This document shows, piece by piece, positions 52,901-60,308 of a stretch of DNA of 64,000 nt. Origin of the DNA: Flectonema sp. DT1601 (Eukaryota > Euglenozoa > Diplonemea > Diplonemida > Diplonemidae); NCBI GenBank assembly GCA_964019425.1, contig OZ025858.1, positions 372,001 through 436,000 of the forward strand. Reading direction: 5' to 3'. Every line of letters begins with the position of its first letter. Positions within the stretch are counted from its first letter, which is position 1. A program made the translations under genes and the position numbers. The notes below the pieces were generated by a model. It was not told where the DNA came from and did no database searches. It was given only the letters and a program-made list of their open reading frames with translations.

Positions 52901-53558
52901 CCGCGAGGGTAAGGCGTTAGGGATCGGGATGGCGCAGCTGCTAAGTTACGGAGACGCAGTGAAGGAAATAGTGGCGTACGGCTCACTCGAGCACTCAGTA
53001 GAGTCACACCGACGATACATCGAGGTCTCGCAGAGAATGGCGCATCGACTTGGATCAACGCTGAGGCTGGAGCGCCTGCCCCCCGAAGCCAGCGAAGAGG
53101 CCTACCGATGGGTGAGAGGTGAGGAAAAAGTCGCGAGGAGATTGTTAAAGTGGAAGGAGGAGAACGGTAAGGAAGTCTCACAGGCGGTAACAAGCACACA
53201 CGAGAAAAATATTGTGCCTGAAACCACCACGGAGCCTACCATGAACCATGACTCAGACAAGATGACGTCAGACTCGAGCTCGATCTGCTCCCCACCGACA
53301 CAAGAAGACCGCCCCCCAGTAGGGATGTGTGGGTGCGGAAAGGAGATACCGCAAGCAGCGATCAAGAATCCGGTGAAACACCCGACGAAGGGATGGTGTG
53401 ATAGGTGTGGAGAGCGGATCGCGAAGGGAACGCGGGTAGTCATGTGCGTGAAGTGTGACTACGCTGAATGCTGCGGATTGTTGGAGAGATCGCGGCGTGG
53501 GAAAGAGAAGAGGAAAAGGAAATCACGGGGATCGCGATCGAAAAACGATGCCATGTGA
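46914..53558 (+). CDS. Multidomain retroelement-type protein: CCHC + PD-(D/E)XK nuclease + two USP-like proteases + hybrid-binding domains + zinc finger
   Basis: Open for about 2,214 codons; first in-frame ATG at 46,983. Numbering is from 46,971. The frame opens with CKRCNAKLDPRGVHAGMC and TIRHNLVRDFL, the CCHC that precedes the restriction-like endonuclease of RLE-type retrotransposons. The nuclease core follows (RKPADILV, AYDVTVIEV, AKEREKVKKYG, FVPLVFTRDGAM; about 15-145). A USP-like Cys box is near 405-420 (NTRGTCYAAA, Cys411), with a His near 634 (GNGRHAMTM) and CxxC pairs between. A disordered Pro/Glu/Ser region includes a 107-residue tandem duplication. A clear USP (C19) domain has Cys1270 (LTNLGDSCYLNA), CxxC fingers, His1472 (GSGHYTSF) and a D box (WRYQDDEV). 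Next come two RNase H1-type hybrid-binding modules (about 1620-1735), two related RNase H-fold-like repeats lacking clear catalytic residues, and a final Cys-rich finger (about 2115-2165). No RT is present upstream, so it is 5'-truncated or a separate gene. I know of no family with this combination. Confidence 0.8.
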   Translation, partial: KKFLLKKCKRCNAKLDPRGVHAGMCNRGATPTIRHNLVRDFLAKQARVTGMSVEMEPQRILDGGRKPADILVSEAVPGTTRNWTGRPAAYDVTVIEVCSQTSLSRGSHLDARRVIQAKEREKVKKYGEECSSKGIAFVPLVFTRDGAMNEAAAAFIKAISLRTRRPAEAWRALSKEISTTLAYSWARAVEDRGELLMGGDGAPISTDLPPIFKEDEWEDEIQDLVDKMGSIGEGPDESGRLLSEADRSVGRTTRPDAAPEIGQAARDSTQKAGNQREVQAPESGTRSTLQEPKELEQTHGGAGEPGEARTEEPSTEESGVGGRTPAEGPTPDRGNAITEPSRAEGPGPTTKETGRLPGAPVVKLVVSEGKPGSVPRFKGHGRDVMAQLERDMADLDITKRPLLSYEASGKQDDKWATSDVRGFENTRGTCYAAATVCSLIWATPLIGLMREKETADKTCVGGCLACVLWKMSKEDHPRLDGLMEETRVTIQDFTADTVRKEITRYSLAGGSPLAFLKQILNNLALRECAVWGGTLRSLFESRLKATHRCVCGFVRQEVQLSFMVLDPKTKPETAKIILLGGPLEEETKSPTICERCRSPNRDCTVQWRFAEMLPILFAKERVEQTTRAAFQVETESGPRSYVLTGSVCGNGRHAMTMVRTPRNRWACVSDERVRSKEGPGTGPLYWVYTRIEGTEGLLSEKLLSIDHRMRTSRALKPRPMDDKSGRARRWYFDQKTQVAKEAVVERREEPVLHVEKPRAEQPPSPSEPKPLEPASNGDIAKLTQETKEEPPVQTNRSKGDGGQQALPPPQLLKSEARSPERAEGSTTEPMRMDGSDQTKDVTEPSAGIGLHAGGNYSDTSLSLSEPPPVKPHGNVETLEPASNGDIAKLTQETKEAPPVQTNRSEGDDGQQAPPPPQLLKSEARSPERAEGSTTEPMRMDGSDQTKDVTEPSAGIGSHAGGNYSDTSLSLSEPPPVKPHENVERMPQGLSAVPLTLSKQPEDQDRRQTPPAPQQSVLKLQETGQDLLQVPVKVAERSKEPEAPPAVKEESNLPARNLSPPVSISTPSQDVRTPTQPLRDPEQGEPHAHVKPTEGAQTQANGLVSEGAAPQKSRREPTEPKTSREQGLKLGFYATGPTTWETAPWEGEQDPEEAQQKREPLVPQEANAREEDREGYDEPTARGTDGEADVQMENYESQEGANSQELMEEVTGEIAETSEPLAYGMDEGGDILMEDCEPESNLFCTRVAPAAPCLGSRGPDVTEPQSQGGGTNIQTRTTWMEGLTNLGDSCYLNATLQALLKGSHVDFQRARNTPHVCGTRCTVCALALVQGGGSQGEITRITREWMGRGQQDAHGALLHIVSDLQERARPGDLLANAFTCMVAVERTCICCGGGSQSIELDCGLILRGWDLQSALESTTIPQDYVCGLCGTGSLQERRILMEAPETMIVCIVNENATKMALGEQVSMRNSKIQADYRVSAVVVHQGCLGSGHYTSFTLSPGGWRYQDDEVERATSWREVLSSVPYVLFLRRQATKEMFCANEVPMMPRLAPQVVRVTPPEQHGMEGRDYRQVNSEMLIRPGTQKSRTQCEVPQSTRTQNPPNLLRTVKTLGRCEKKNATRVTIRAHTTKGQRSQPATRMESKFKLYAISKGRGRTTIVNSWAEAEKQTKGLSCAVYQGFNNGEEAEAFLRSTDPEYKTADKPVKGPRRNRRYAVPCGRRPGTYSTWSEASLQVLRCPGGKVKKLCTDRRAREYVEEHRATKGLTQPTPPHPAVYLFLGKTGRACLVRSGGGPVMKKWHETTGEEKDPMLAALELALEWVTGKGLLEGPVEVQAYAPLEQWTTERWEKFGAISSVVRARGLVLRLADLPVEVKHTAYQWVCQVMTGETEVEQKPKPAEPVEEPKEGSADPHHGREPRIGWRPSAIHEPEEGVRGQSEPEAAFRDSKKRAKIELIEWHSEKPIYELFYAATQRETRTCVVSGGEVIHMWRFPLKECSPNREGKALGIGMAQLLSYGDAVKEIVAYGSLEHSVESHRRYIEVSQRMAHRLGSTLRLERLPPEASEEAYRWVRGEEKVARRLLKWKEENGKEVSQAVTSTHEKNIVPETTTEPTMNHDSDKMTSDSSSICSPPTQEDRPPVGMCGCGKEIPQAAIKNPVKHPTKGWCDRCGERIAKGTRVVMCVKCDYAECCGLLERSRRGKEKRKRKSRGSRSKNDAM
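49222..49863 (+). repeat. 321-bp in-frame tandem duplication
   Basis: Two copies (49,222-49,542 and 49,543-49,863) differing at only about a dozen positions. The period is 107 codons, within the disordered linker of the multidomain protein. Such near-identity indicates a recent duplication that kept the frame. Confidence 0.92.
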
Positions 53559-53953
53559 GAAGCATGAAACGGAAAGTGAATGAACGGAAAAAATTAAATG
53601 TAAAGAAGTGAACTTGTAAAAAATGTAAAGAAGCAAACATGTTAAAAGAAAAATGAAAAAAAAAAAAAAAAAAGAAGAGTGAAAAGGAAGACAGAGTTGT
53701 ATGTAAACTGTATGTAAATGTAAGAAGAAAGAAAAAACACGCTGGAAGTGGGAGTGCAACCATCAGCGCAAACACAACCACAAATATTGTTTTTTTTTCC
53801 TTTTTCTTTTCTTCGCTTCGGCGACAGATATGGTAGGACCTAGAAAACCGGCCCAAAACTTGTGTTGCAGTTTATCTTTTTAGCGCACACTCATGTAACA
53901 TAAGGATCGCTGGTTCCGAGGGTTTGCTCTCCTGCCATACTTGCCTCTCACCT

Positions 53954-53992
<39 letters not shown>
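53559..53992 (+). other. 3' region and poly(A) of the multidomain element
   Basis: A-rich non-coding sequence after the stop, a T/C-rich tract at 53,789-53,815, and an A-run of more than 30 at 53,958-53,990, which is the likely 3' tail of a retroposed copy. A B-box-like GGTTCCGAGGG at about 53,912 is not enough to call a tRNA. Confidence 0.5.
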
Positions 53993-54056
53993 AAAAAAAA
54001 GACGACGAAACCTAATAGTGTCATCAAAGGAAGAAAACAAAAAAAACTTTTTCCTT

Positions 54057-54237
54057 ATTTAAGACAGACTGGCACAATTATTAGGACGGTAGTATTATTA
54101 ATACATCAACATTTCGAATATCAACATTGAAGGCATCATTGCAACACATCTGAAGTCGTCCAAGTGGACAATTAATTATGTAGTATTAGTTTTAAGTTAT
54201 CAAAACAAAGAAAAGAGATACGAAGCCTGCGGGATTC
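54057..54237 (+). mobile_element. LINE-A 3'-end fragment (A2-like)
   Basis: Matches 41,825-41,999 of copy A2: the last codons of ORF2 (DRLAQLLGR), the stop and the start of the 3' UTR, with a few changes. It ends before the conserved 3' terminus, so both ends are truncated. Confidence 0.9.
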
Positions 54238-54685
54238 TTGAAATTTTGAAATTCCATTTAGGTAATTTGCTACCATGTCCTAAAGCAGCGCCGATGATAA
54301 AGAAAACATAAACTACCGAAATTACTTTGTGTGTATTTTATTCCACTTCTCTTACCTCGTGCATATTATATATTCGGCGTGAGTGGTACTGTTATTAGTT
54401 TTGTCGTTATTATCGAACTTCTTCTGCAGTTCACAGCCACTCACCCACTTCCACTCTTCAATTCAAAATGTGCCGGTGTCCCGTCAGGACCTGGCACTAC
54501 CCCAGCGCGGTGAACCTATCTAAGATTAGGATAGGGTCACATGAATGTCCTTAGTATCTGTTCTGCCAGTTGTGCGTATTACTTTATATTCTTTATTCAG
54601 GTGCTGTACAGACATGGAAAGCAAATTACCCTGAGCGGGGGGTGAGTGCCCGTTCTGAACCTGGCTATCCTTATTTCTGATTCTC
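54238..54685. other. Intergenic; degraded repeat related to 3,600-4,080
   Basis: Shares AATTCCATTTAGGTAATTTG and GCCGGTGTCCCGTC with 3,615-3,905, and a GGTGC...ATTACC motif further on, but lacks the tRNA-like segment. The first motif resembles the end of the VIPER-like B repeat. No gene. Confidence 0.4.
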
Positions 54686-54972
54686 TATCGCTCAGGGTCT
54701 TGTAGAGACCGCCAATGTTGTGCGTTGATAGGCAAGGTGATCAACCTTGACATTCTTTCTTTTCTCCTGTTATAACAAACACAAAATACACACACAGCTT
54801 ACAGGTACTCGCATCTGCTGGAGCGATATCGATGTCTTCCCTGGCACAAAATACACACACAGCTTACAGTGTGTTCTTTGTGTATGTTTTCTTCAGGTGC
54901 GAGTTTTTTTGTTCTTGCTCTTCAGGGAGGGCCTTAGCCAAAAGCTAGCAGTCAAATCTCACCTGGCAACTT
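54686..54972 (-). mobile_element. TIR-element fragment, internally duplicated
   Basis: Reverse-complement match to the array element around its long direct repeat (the ACACACAGCTTACAGTGTG and AGGGAGGGCCTTAGCC regions). Part of it is repeated (54,780-54,805 and 54,846-54,870) around about 40 bp of unrelated sequence. Confidence 0.8.
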
Positions 54973-54977
54973 AACTC

Positions 54978-56250
54978 AGCATGTCCTTGGGGTATCGAGC
55001 CGTTCTCAGGCCTTCGGTAGCTTCGAGATATTGCCTCAGCATCACCCGTTTGATCAGTGGTTTCGCCCTTGCGGAGCCCTCCATAATCTTACCAAGCAGT
55101 TTTCTTCACTATCCTTGACTTATGGGCAAAGAAGTCCATAGTTGTTGACACCGGCTTGCTCTTAACATCTTTTGAAAATTTTTTTGCCAGTTCATCTGCC
55201 TTGTCATGCGGTTCAATCCCCACGTGAGCTGGGATGAATTGAAGGTGTACGAATGAGTAATTTTCTTATCCCTTCTAGTATTGAGAGAGAGTTCAGCTTC
55301 CTCTGAGCCGCAATTCCACCACGCAGCTCATCCAGATTGGATTTAGAATCACTGGAGACTCTCATGATTTCTATCCATGGTTCGATGCTGTCAGGCATGA
55401 CAATCCCCTAGATCTTCATATTACGGTCCTCAGCTGGTAAAGTTGAACTCCAAGTTCCACTAGCGATTCCCTTCGTAGAAGGCACCCAGTCAAGTGATCG
55501 ATACCTGAATAAAGCTATCCTGGCTTTCTTCTCAATCTGCAGTCTCATCGGGAGTATGTTCGCCTCCCACAGTAACGGAAGGGACCTTGTGTTGATGCCG
55601 CAGCCGGTGATCTTTCTAGCTATCTTCCTCAGATTCAGGTCAATTGGTTTAAGCTGTTCATCTGTCAAGAAAGGTCCATAGCTCTCAAGCCCATACGGAA
55701 TCCTTGAGAGGATGTAAAAGTTCTTGATCATGTTCAGCGTTTTGAAATCAAAGTTGAATTGCTCCAACTTTCGAAGCAGAACAAGTCCCTTCCTTGTCTC
55801 ATCCAGTAGTTTATCCACTTGTGTACCATATTTCAGGTCATCGTCAATATGGACACCCAAGTACTTAACACTATCCACCATCGGCATGAGTACGGCAGTC
55901 AGCAACTTCACCCAGGTCGGATCCGGTCCCACTGGCATCAGTTCAAGAAGTTCACTTGCCTTCGTAACCTCCGTATCACCCAGCTTGAGGATCATCGCCC
56001 CATTTCCAAGTAATGGCCTACCTTCTTCATTTGACCGAATCATCCCAGCCAGTTCCTCCCTACTGATCCGAAAGAAGTTCTCTCCTGACGTTCTGGGGAA
56101 TCCCAGCCTCCAATACATATTCCTAGGACAGTCCACCGGCATCCCGCAGGTCTTCGAAACCGACAGTGCCATGTCATTATCTTTGCACCAACGATCTACT
56201 AACCCAAGGACTAATAAAAAAGAAGATTTTTCTTCTGGTTACACTCGTCT
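54978..56250 (-). pseudogene. LINE-B fragment with deletions and frameshifts
   Basis: From 56,250 downward the minus strand reads the RT thumb (VDRWCKDNDMALSVSKTCGMP, then VKYLGVHIDDDLKYGTQ) in one open stretch of about 255 codons from 56,172 to 55,408. It then continues in other frames with PDSIEPW, SSDSKSNLDELRGG (about 55,398-55,270) and an LRQYLEAT region near 55,000. Much of the RNase H between these is deleted. It is the same family as 44,761-46,575 but diverged. The 5' end is truncated near an AGAAG-rich stretch at about 56,225. Confidence 0.9.
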
Positions 56251-56712
56251 GTGCTTCCACCCCGCGAGGATGATCACTGGATGTAGTCAATGCACTCCGA
56301 CCAGCATCTTAATGTGTGAAGCTGATATGATGCTCTTCAAGCAATTGAAGGACAAGCAGATACGGAACACATACTTCCGTTATAAATCGATGCAATGGGT
56401 TCCAAGTACCTCCTTCCTATCCACTGGGTGCAGCTACTGGCAGTTCTACGTTCAAGCAGCTGTTTTCTGTGACGCAAGTGTCCAACCGGATGCAATCGAA
56501 CCCTGGACCAAGTCTAAAATTAAAATTACAAACACCGGCTTTAAGAAGTCCCACGAACCCGAAGTGGACAATCTGAAGTTCAATCACTACGTCAGTACAA
56601 TCCCACCAGTAGATATGGAAATTTACTGTGATGGATCATTCTCTCCCTCAGGCGAAGCGTCTCTTATTGATCGAAGTCCCTCCGAGTTGAGGACCAATTT
56701 TCTCTGCATTTA
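56227..56712 (+). pseudogene. LINE-B-related fragment, distinct subfamily
   Basis: One open frame reads ARMITGCSQCTPTSI, YFRYKSMQWVPST, VQPDAIEPW and IYCDGSFSPSG, colinear with LINE-B (RRITGCSDFTRSL, LFRYRSLKWVPST, VQPDSIEPW, IYTDGSHDP) but only distantly similar. It abuts the oppositely oriented LINE-B fragment and is cut off shortly after the first RNase H motif. A reverse-complement copy of its last part lies at 58,080-58,225. Confidence 0.8.
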
Positions 56713-57081
56713 ACAAGTATTGTAAGAACGAAAAAGAATGTTGGGCAGCACACTTAAACCTCCTTTAGCTTTATCAGGTTCACGGTTTCGTGCACTAACA
56801 AAAATCACAGTTTTATATTACTATTTTCTGTAGAGTTGAAGATAAAGCCAATTCTGTTTCTTTGGTCACACTTGTCTTTGCAACCAGACTCCTTGTTTTT
56901 TTTTGTTCTTTTCACTTCTAAGTTTGTCTTTTGATTTAAGTCTAACAATTGAAAAACGAGGGCAACATTTGGTAGGCTCTGCCCGAGGACGTCAGAAGAG
57001 TGGCAACGGAAAAATAGTATAGAATGGTCACGCATCCTTAAAATTGGATACACGAAGCTCATTTGGTTACCATTATCAATG
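56713..57081. other. Intergenic, no gene seen
   Basis: AT-rich with scattered repeats. No reading frame or RNA gene can be supported. Confidence 0.4.
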
Positions 57082-57356
57082 AGGAAAACGAAGAGTCGAG
57101 CAACTTGAGCGGTGGTCAAAGACCATTTGAACAGCCCGAAGGCCTGCCCTGAAGAGAAATTTATAAGGAGCTTTTTTTTCCGGTTTCGACGGTTACACTC
57201 TTGGGTGCAACCGTCATTTTATTCATTGTTGTTTTCACTTCCAGATACCATTCCTACCATCGTTGGGGAAACAAAGAGTCGGGCTGTCCAGAGCGGCGGT
57301 CAAAAGACCGCTTTAGTCCGAAGACTCTGCCCTCAAGAGTTTATTTCATGAGGAGT
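57082..57356 (+). repeat. Two diverged copies of a structured ~95-bp repeat
   Basis: 57,082-57,171 and 57,260-57,356 share AAGAGTCG...GAGCGG(T/C)GGTCAAAGACC, then CCCGAAG/TCCGAAG, CTGCCCT(G/C)AAGAG and AAGGAG/GAGGAGTT. The GGTCAAAGACC core can form a short hairpin. They may be two diverged copies of a small RNA gene or a short repeat. Confidence 0.55.
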
Positions 57357-57505
57357 TAAAGGGAGAAGGATCCAGCTTGTTTGCTTCCAGAGTAAGGATG
57401 GTAGACTTACGCAATAGTACCTGGAAGTACGCACCCGAGAGTTGAAGGCATCAAGACGTTGGTTGTCTGCAGTTCTGATAGAGGCAGTCACCACCAAACC
57501 TTTCA

Positions 57506-57702
57506 CCAGCTTCTAATTTTTAAATGTCCATCGAATTGGACTGGCGTCTGAATCTGACTGCAGTCAGTTGCGTGTTGTAGGGCACGTTTTGGAGGTGGTC
57601 GTGTGAACACTATCGTCAGTTGTTGCGTTTTGTTAGCCTTTTCGAAGTAGTCTTCGTCCAGGTTTCTTCCTTGTTGAGATAATGCAAGTATAATGCCGTT
57701 GG
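57506..57702 (-). mobile_element. LINE-A ORF1 fragment, antisense
   Basis: Reverse complement of A1 positions about 30,570-30,768 with few changes (includes GACTGCAGTCAG and the region encoding FTRPPPKRALQHA). Truncated at both ends. Confidence 0.92.
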
Positions 57703-58079
57703 TCTTGTCGGTCAGCAGCAGCTTCTCTATAGCTCAGACGAGTCTGATAACGGATCGGAAAATAGCAATTCTTTCTTCGTCAAGTCTGGGCATCCCAGAA
57801 GGATACTTCGCTATTTTCCCCCCAGTGTATTTTAGGTACTGAGGAAAGCCGCTCTTCCGGGCGAGATCTGAAGGTCCTTTCTCATGTCGCTATTTGTATG
57901 TAGACGCAGTCATGCGACGATCGGTTTCAAGTGTCTGTTTTTAGAAGATCCCTTCGCCAATACATCCACTCCGTCGTGAGGTACGACGGTATGAATTGCA
58001 TTTGCATGTTGAGGTTGCTTTCCTTAAATTCTCCAGAATGTAGAGAGACTCTGTTTCTCTGGTTGCATCTACCCATTCG
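57703..58079. other. Intergenic, no gene seen
   Basis: No recognisable gene or repeat. Confidence 0.4.
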
Positions 58080-58225
58080 GAGAGAATGATCCATCACAGT
58101 AAATTTCCATATCTACTGGTGGGATTGTACTGACGTAGTGATTGAACTTCAGATTGTCCACTCGGTGTTTGTAATTTTAATTTTAGACTTGGTCCAGGGT
58201 TCGATTGAATCTGGTTGGACACTTA
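58080..58225 (-). mobile_element. LINE-B-related fragment, inverted copy of 56,480-56,650
   Basis: Reverse complement of the region encoding VQPDAIEPW to IYCDGSFSP at 56,480-56,650, with a short deletion. With that copy it forms an inverted pair about 1.4 kb apart. Confidence 0.88.
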
Positions 58226-58321
58226 TGTCACAGAAAAGTGTTTTTCGTTTTTCTGTGACGCAAGTGTCCAAACATTAATAAATTATTACTGATTTTTGGT
58301 GTATTGTGAATGTCGTCTATG

Positions 58322-58340
58322 TTGTTTTTTTTTCTCTCAG
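58322..58340 (+). promoter_or_regulatory. Putative trans-splice acceptor (polypyrimidine tract + AG)
   Basis: A 17-nt T/C tract ends in CTCTCAG at 58,339-58,340, 22 nt before the first ATG (58,363) of the PH-RPC4 frame. A second, weaker T/C stretch ends in CAG at 58,399-58,401, before the ATG at 58,435. The call assumes spliced-leader processing. Confidence 0.5.
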
Positions 58341-58434
58341 GTTTCACAAGTAATTTATTTTGATGAATGGATTCCTGACATGTGTACCAATTCTACTTCA
58401 GTTAATATTATTATCATCAGAACTATTATATAAA

Positions 58435-59925
58435 ATGGAAGGTGAACGAAAGAAGCCTACTCCCAAGAGGATTCGTCCGAAGGCGGTTCAGCACATCAGC
58501 AGGTCGACAACACTGCAGTCTTCGCATGACAGGAGAGAAGAGGCAGCAGCGAAATTAATTGTAGCCCCGCAGAGAAAGATGAGAACTCCCGGATTGGGAC
58601 ACCTAGCGTCAGAAGCAATTCGGGCAGGGGGTGAGAAAACAAGAGGAAAGATGATGGTAAAAGATAGAACGGAAAGAAAAGGGTTTGATATCTTACAGCA
58701 CACTCACGACAAAGACACGTACCCCACGACACTACCCGACCCAGACGTAGAGGAAGCAGAAGTTACATGCTGCGGTTACGCGCAAATTAATCACCTTACA
58801 GCAGGTGGACCGAAACACTACAAATTCGAACGCAGATTCTGTGAAATAACTTTAATGCCTACAATCGGACTTTCGTTTTGTCACAAACTTTCATCTGTTA
58901 CTGGCGCAGGTAAACAAGTACCATTACTTGGTGCTTCTGTTATCGATAAAGAAGACAATACTGTAGAGCTTCGGAGTAGCGAGTCACCCCTTTACGAAAA
59001 TGAACCCTCCGATACGATTTTTATTGAGACTGAAACCAAGGCAGAAGCCAATAGTTGGCTTGATGCCCTCACCGATGCTATAAAACAAGCAGCAGATGAC
59101 GCAGCTTTTAACACGTACTTGGAAGAAACTTATGGTGTTGGTCTTGACTTTTTAGCTGAAACCGAGAAGGAAGAACGAGTTCGAAACAAAGCCAACACTT
59201 CATTATTTCCTAAAGGTGATGCACCAGCTGATGATGAATTATTTTTAATCCAACTTCCTGACAGATTACCAACAGCATTGACATCAGCTGAGGGAATGCC
59301 ACCTCCAAAAGGACAGCAGGGAAAGCCTGCGACGGCGGGGGCGGCTGCTCAGGCGGCAACACCAAATCAGAATCAGAGACCGGGAACTGGTTGGACTGGA
59401 AGAGTTCTGGGAGAAGATGAAGCAAAGGCATCTTTATCAAATATTCCTTCGGGTGTTATAGGAAAAATTCAAGTTCGAAAAAGTGGACGAGTGACCATGA
59501 AAATTGGTGAGTGTCAGTTCGACATATCTTCAGGTGGTGAAGCCACCTATGCACAGAGTCTGTGCTCAGTAAGAGTTCAAGACTCACGTTATCGTGCAGA
59601 AGGTTGGGGTGCAACTGGTTGTCCAGTTTTCTCTGGGCCATCAACAAATTCCCGCCCAGTAGGGATCACAAAACAAAATTCTGAAATTATACTAGCCTCA
59701 CGAGAGGTAGAGACTAAGGACGAGGGTACCTTCATCTACTCTGAGGGTACTGGTTGGGTTCCAACACGAGGACCGAACGGTGGAGCGTGGACGATGCTGA
59801 AAGAGCAAGATGACCCAAAAGTATTCGAATTGGGACAAATATCAAAAAAAATTGTCGTGACTCCTAACTTTGACTATTTTGATATTGGAGATTCCAAAAA
59901 GAAATCAGCGGATACCAGCGGCTGA
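58435..59925 (+). CDS. RNA polymerase III subunit RPC4-like protein with an N-terminal PH domain
   Basis: 496 residues from the ATG at 58,435, whose MEGERKKPTPKRIRPK start is basic as in RPC4; an upstream in-frame ATG at 58,363 would add 24 hydrophobic residues. Residues about 105-222 look like a pleckstrin-homology domain: beta-rich, opening CCGYAQINHLT..KHYKFERRFCEIT, closing with the helix ETKAEANSWLDALTDAIKQA. The C-terminal part from about 268 is RPC4/RPC53: LFLIQLPDRLPT, then GVIGKIQVRKSGRVTMKIG and the final GQISKKIVVTPNFDYF, which matches the conserved end that docks on the Pol III core. A stretch of about 75 residues between the last two motifs is longer than usual. RPC4 with RPC5 aids Pol III initiation, termination and recycling in the nucleus. 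A fused PH domain is not a feature of RPC4 that I know. No introns. Confidence 0.8.
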   Translation: MEGERKKPTPKRIRPKAVQHISRSTTLQSSHDRREEAAAKLIVAPQRKMRTPGLGHLASEAIRAGGEKTRGKMMVKDRTERKGFDILQHTHDKDTYPTTLPDPDVEEAEVTCCGYAQINHLTAGGPKHYKFERRFCEITLMPTIGLSFCHKLSSVTGAGKQVPLLGASVIDKEDNTVELRSSESPLYENEPSDTIFIETETKAEANSWLDALTDAIKQAADDAAFNTYLEETYGVGLDFLAETEKEERVRNKANTSLFPKGDAPADDELFLIQLPDRLPTALTSAEGMPPPKGQQGKPATAGAAAQAATPNQNQRPGTGWTGRVLGEDEAKASLSNIPSGVIGKIQVRKSGRVTMKIGECQFDISSGGEATYAQSLCSVRVQDSRYRAEGWGATGCPVFSGPSTNSRPVGITKQNSEIILASREVETKDEGTFIYSEGTGWVPTRGPNGGAWTMLKEQDDPKVFELGQISKKIVVTPNFDYFDIGDSKKKSADTSG

Positions 59926-60308
59926 GTTCTTTCTACAAACTACCTCGGCATTCGGACTAACTGTGAAGGTGACTCACCTTTTAAATATTAACGACAATAA
60001 TGATGTGGACAGCGGCTTTCATGAAGTCGTTCCTTAACCTGCCTTTCTTTGTTCTGTACTGTGATGTGTTAATGGTCACCACAAGTATTTATTTAAAAAA
60101 AAAAAAAAAAAAAAGCTGAGCGCGCAAAAAAAAAAAAACAAAACAAAAAAAAGTAACAACCCGCAGCACTGATCAACTTATTTGTTATGATTCATTATAT
60201 TTAGGAAAATTTTATGTATATTTTTTTTTTTCTCTCTCTCGGAAAAATTAAATTTTCTTCTCTCATCAGCCATAAAGAAAAATCATCTTGACTTCTTAAA
60301 AATAAATA
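59926..60308. other. Intergenic between two host genes
   Basis: Has A-runs (60,093-60,113 and 60,127-60,152) and a long T/C tract. Length and content fit a kinetoplastid-type intercistronic region carrying polyadenylation and trans-splice signals. Confidence 0.5.
60219..60269 (+). promoter_or_regulatory. Putative trans-splice acceptor
   Basis: A T/C tract (60,219-60,240), then ATTTTCTTCTCTCATCAG ending at 60,269, the first AG after the tract and 40 nt before the ATG at 60,309. Confidence 0.5.

Noticed and set aside
56805-57119. Minus-strand 104-codon ORF
   Set aside because: No recognisable protein feature and it overlaps the structured repeat at 57,082.
58360-58434. Start of PH-RPC4 at 58,360
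   Set aside because: That codon is TTG. The first ATG is 58,363, and the ATG at 58,435 better fits the basic RPC4 start; 58,363 cannot be excluded.
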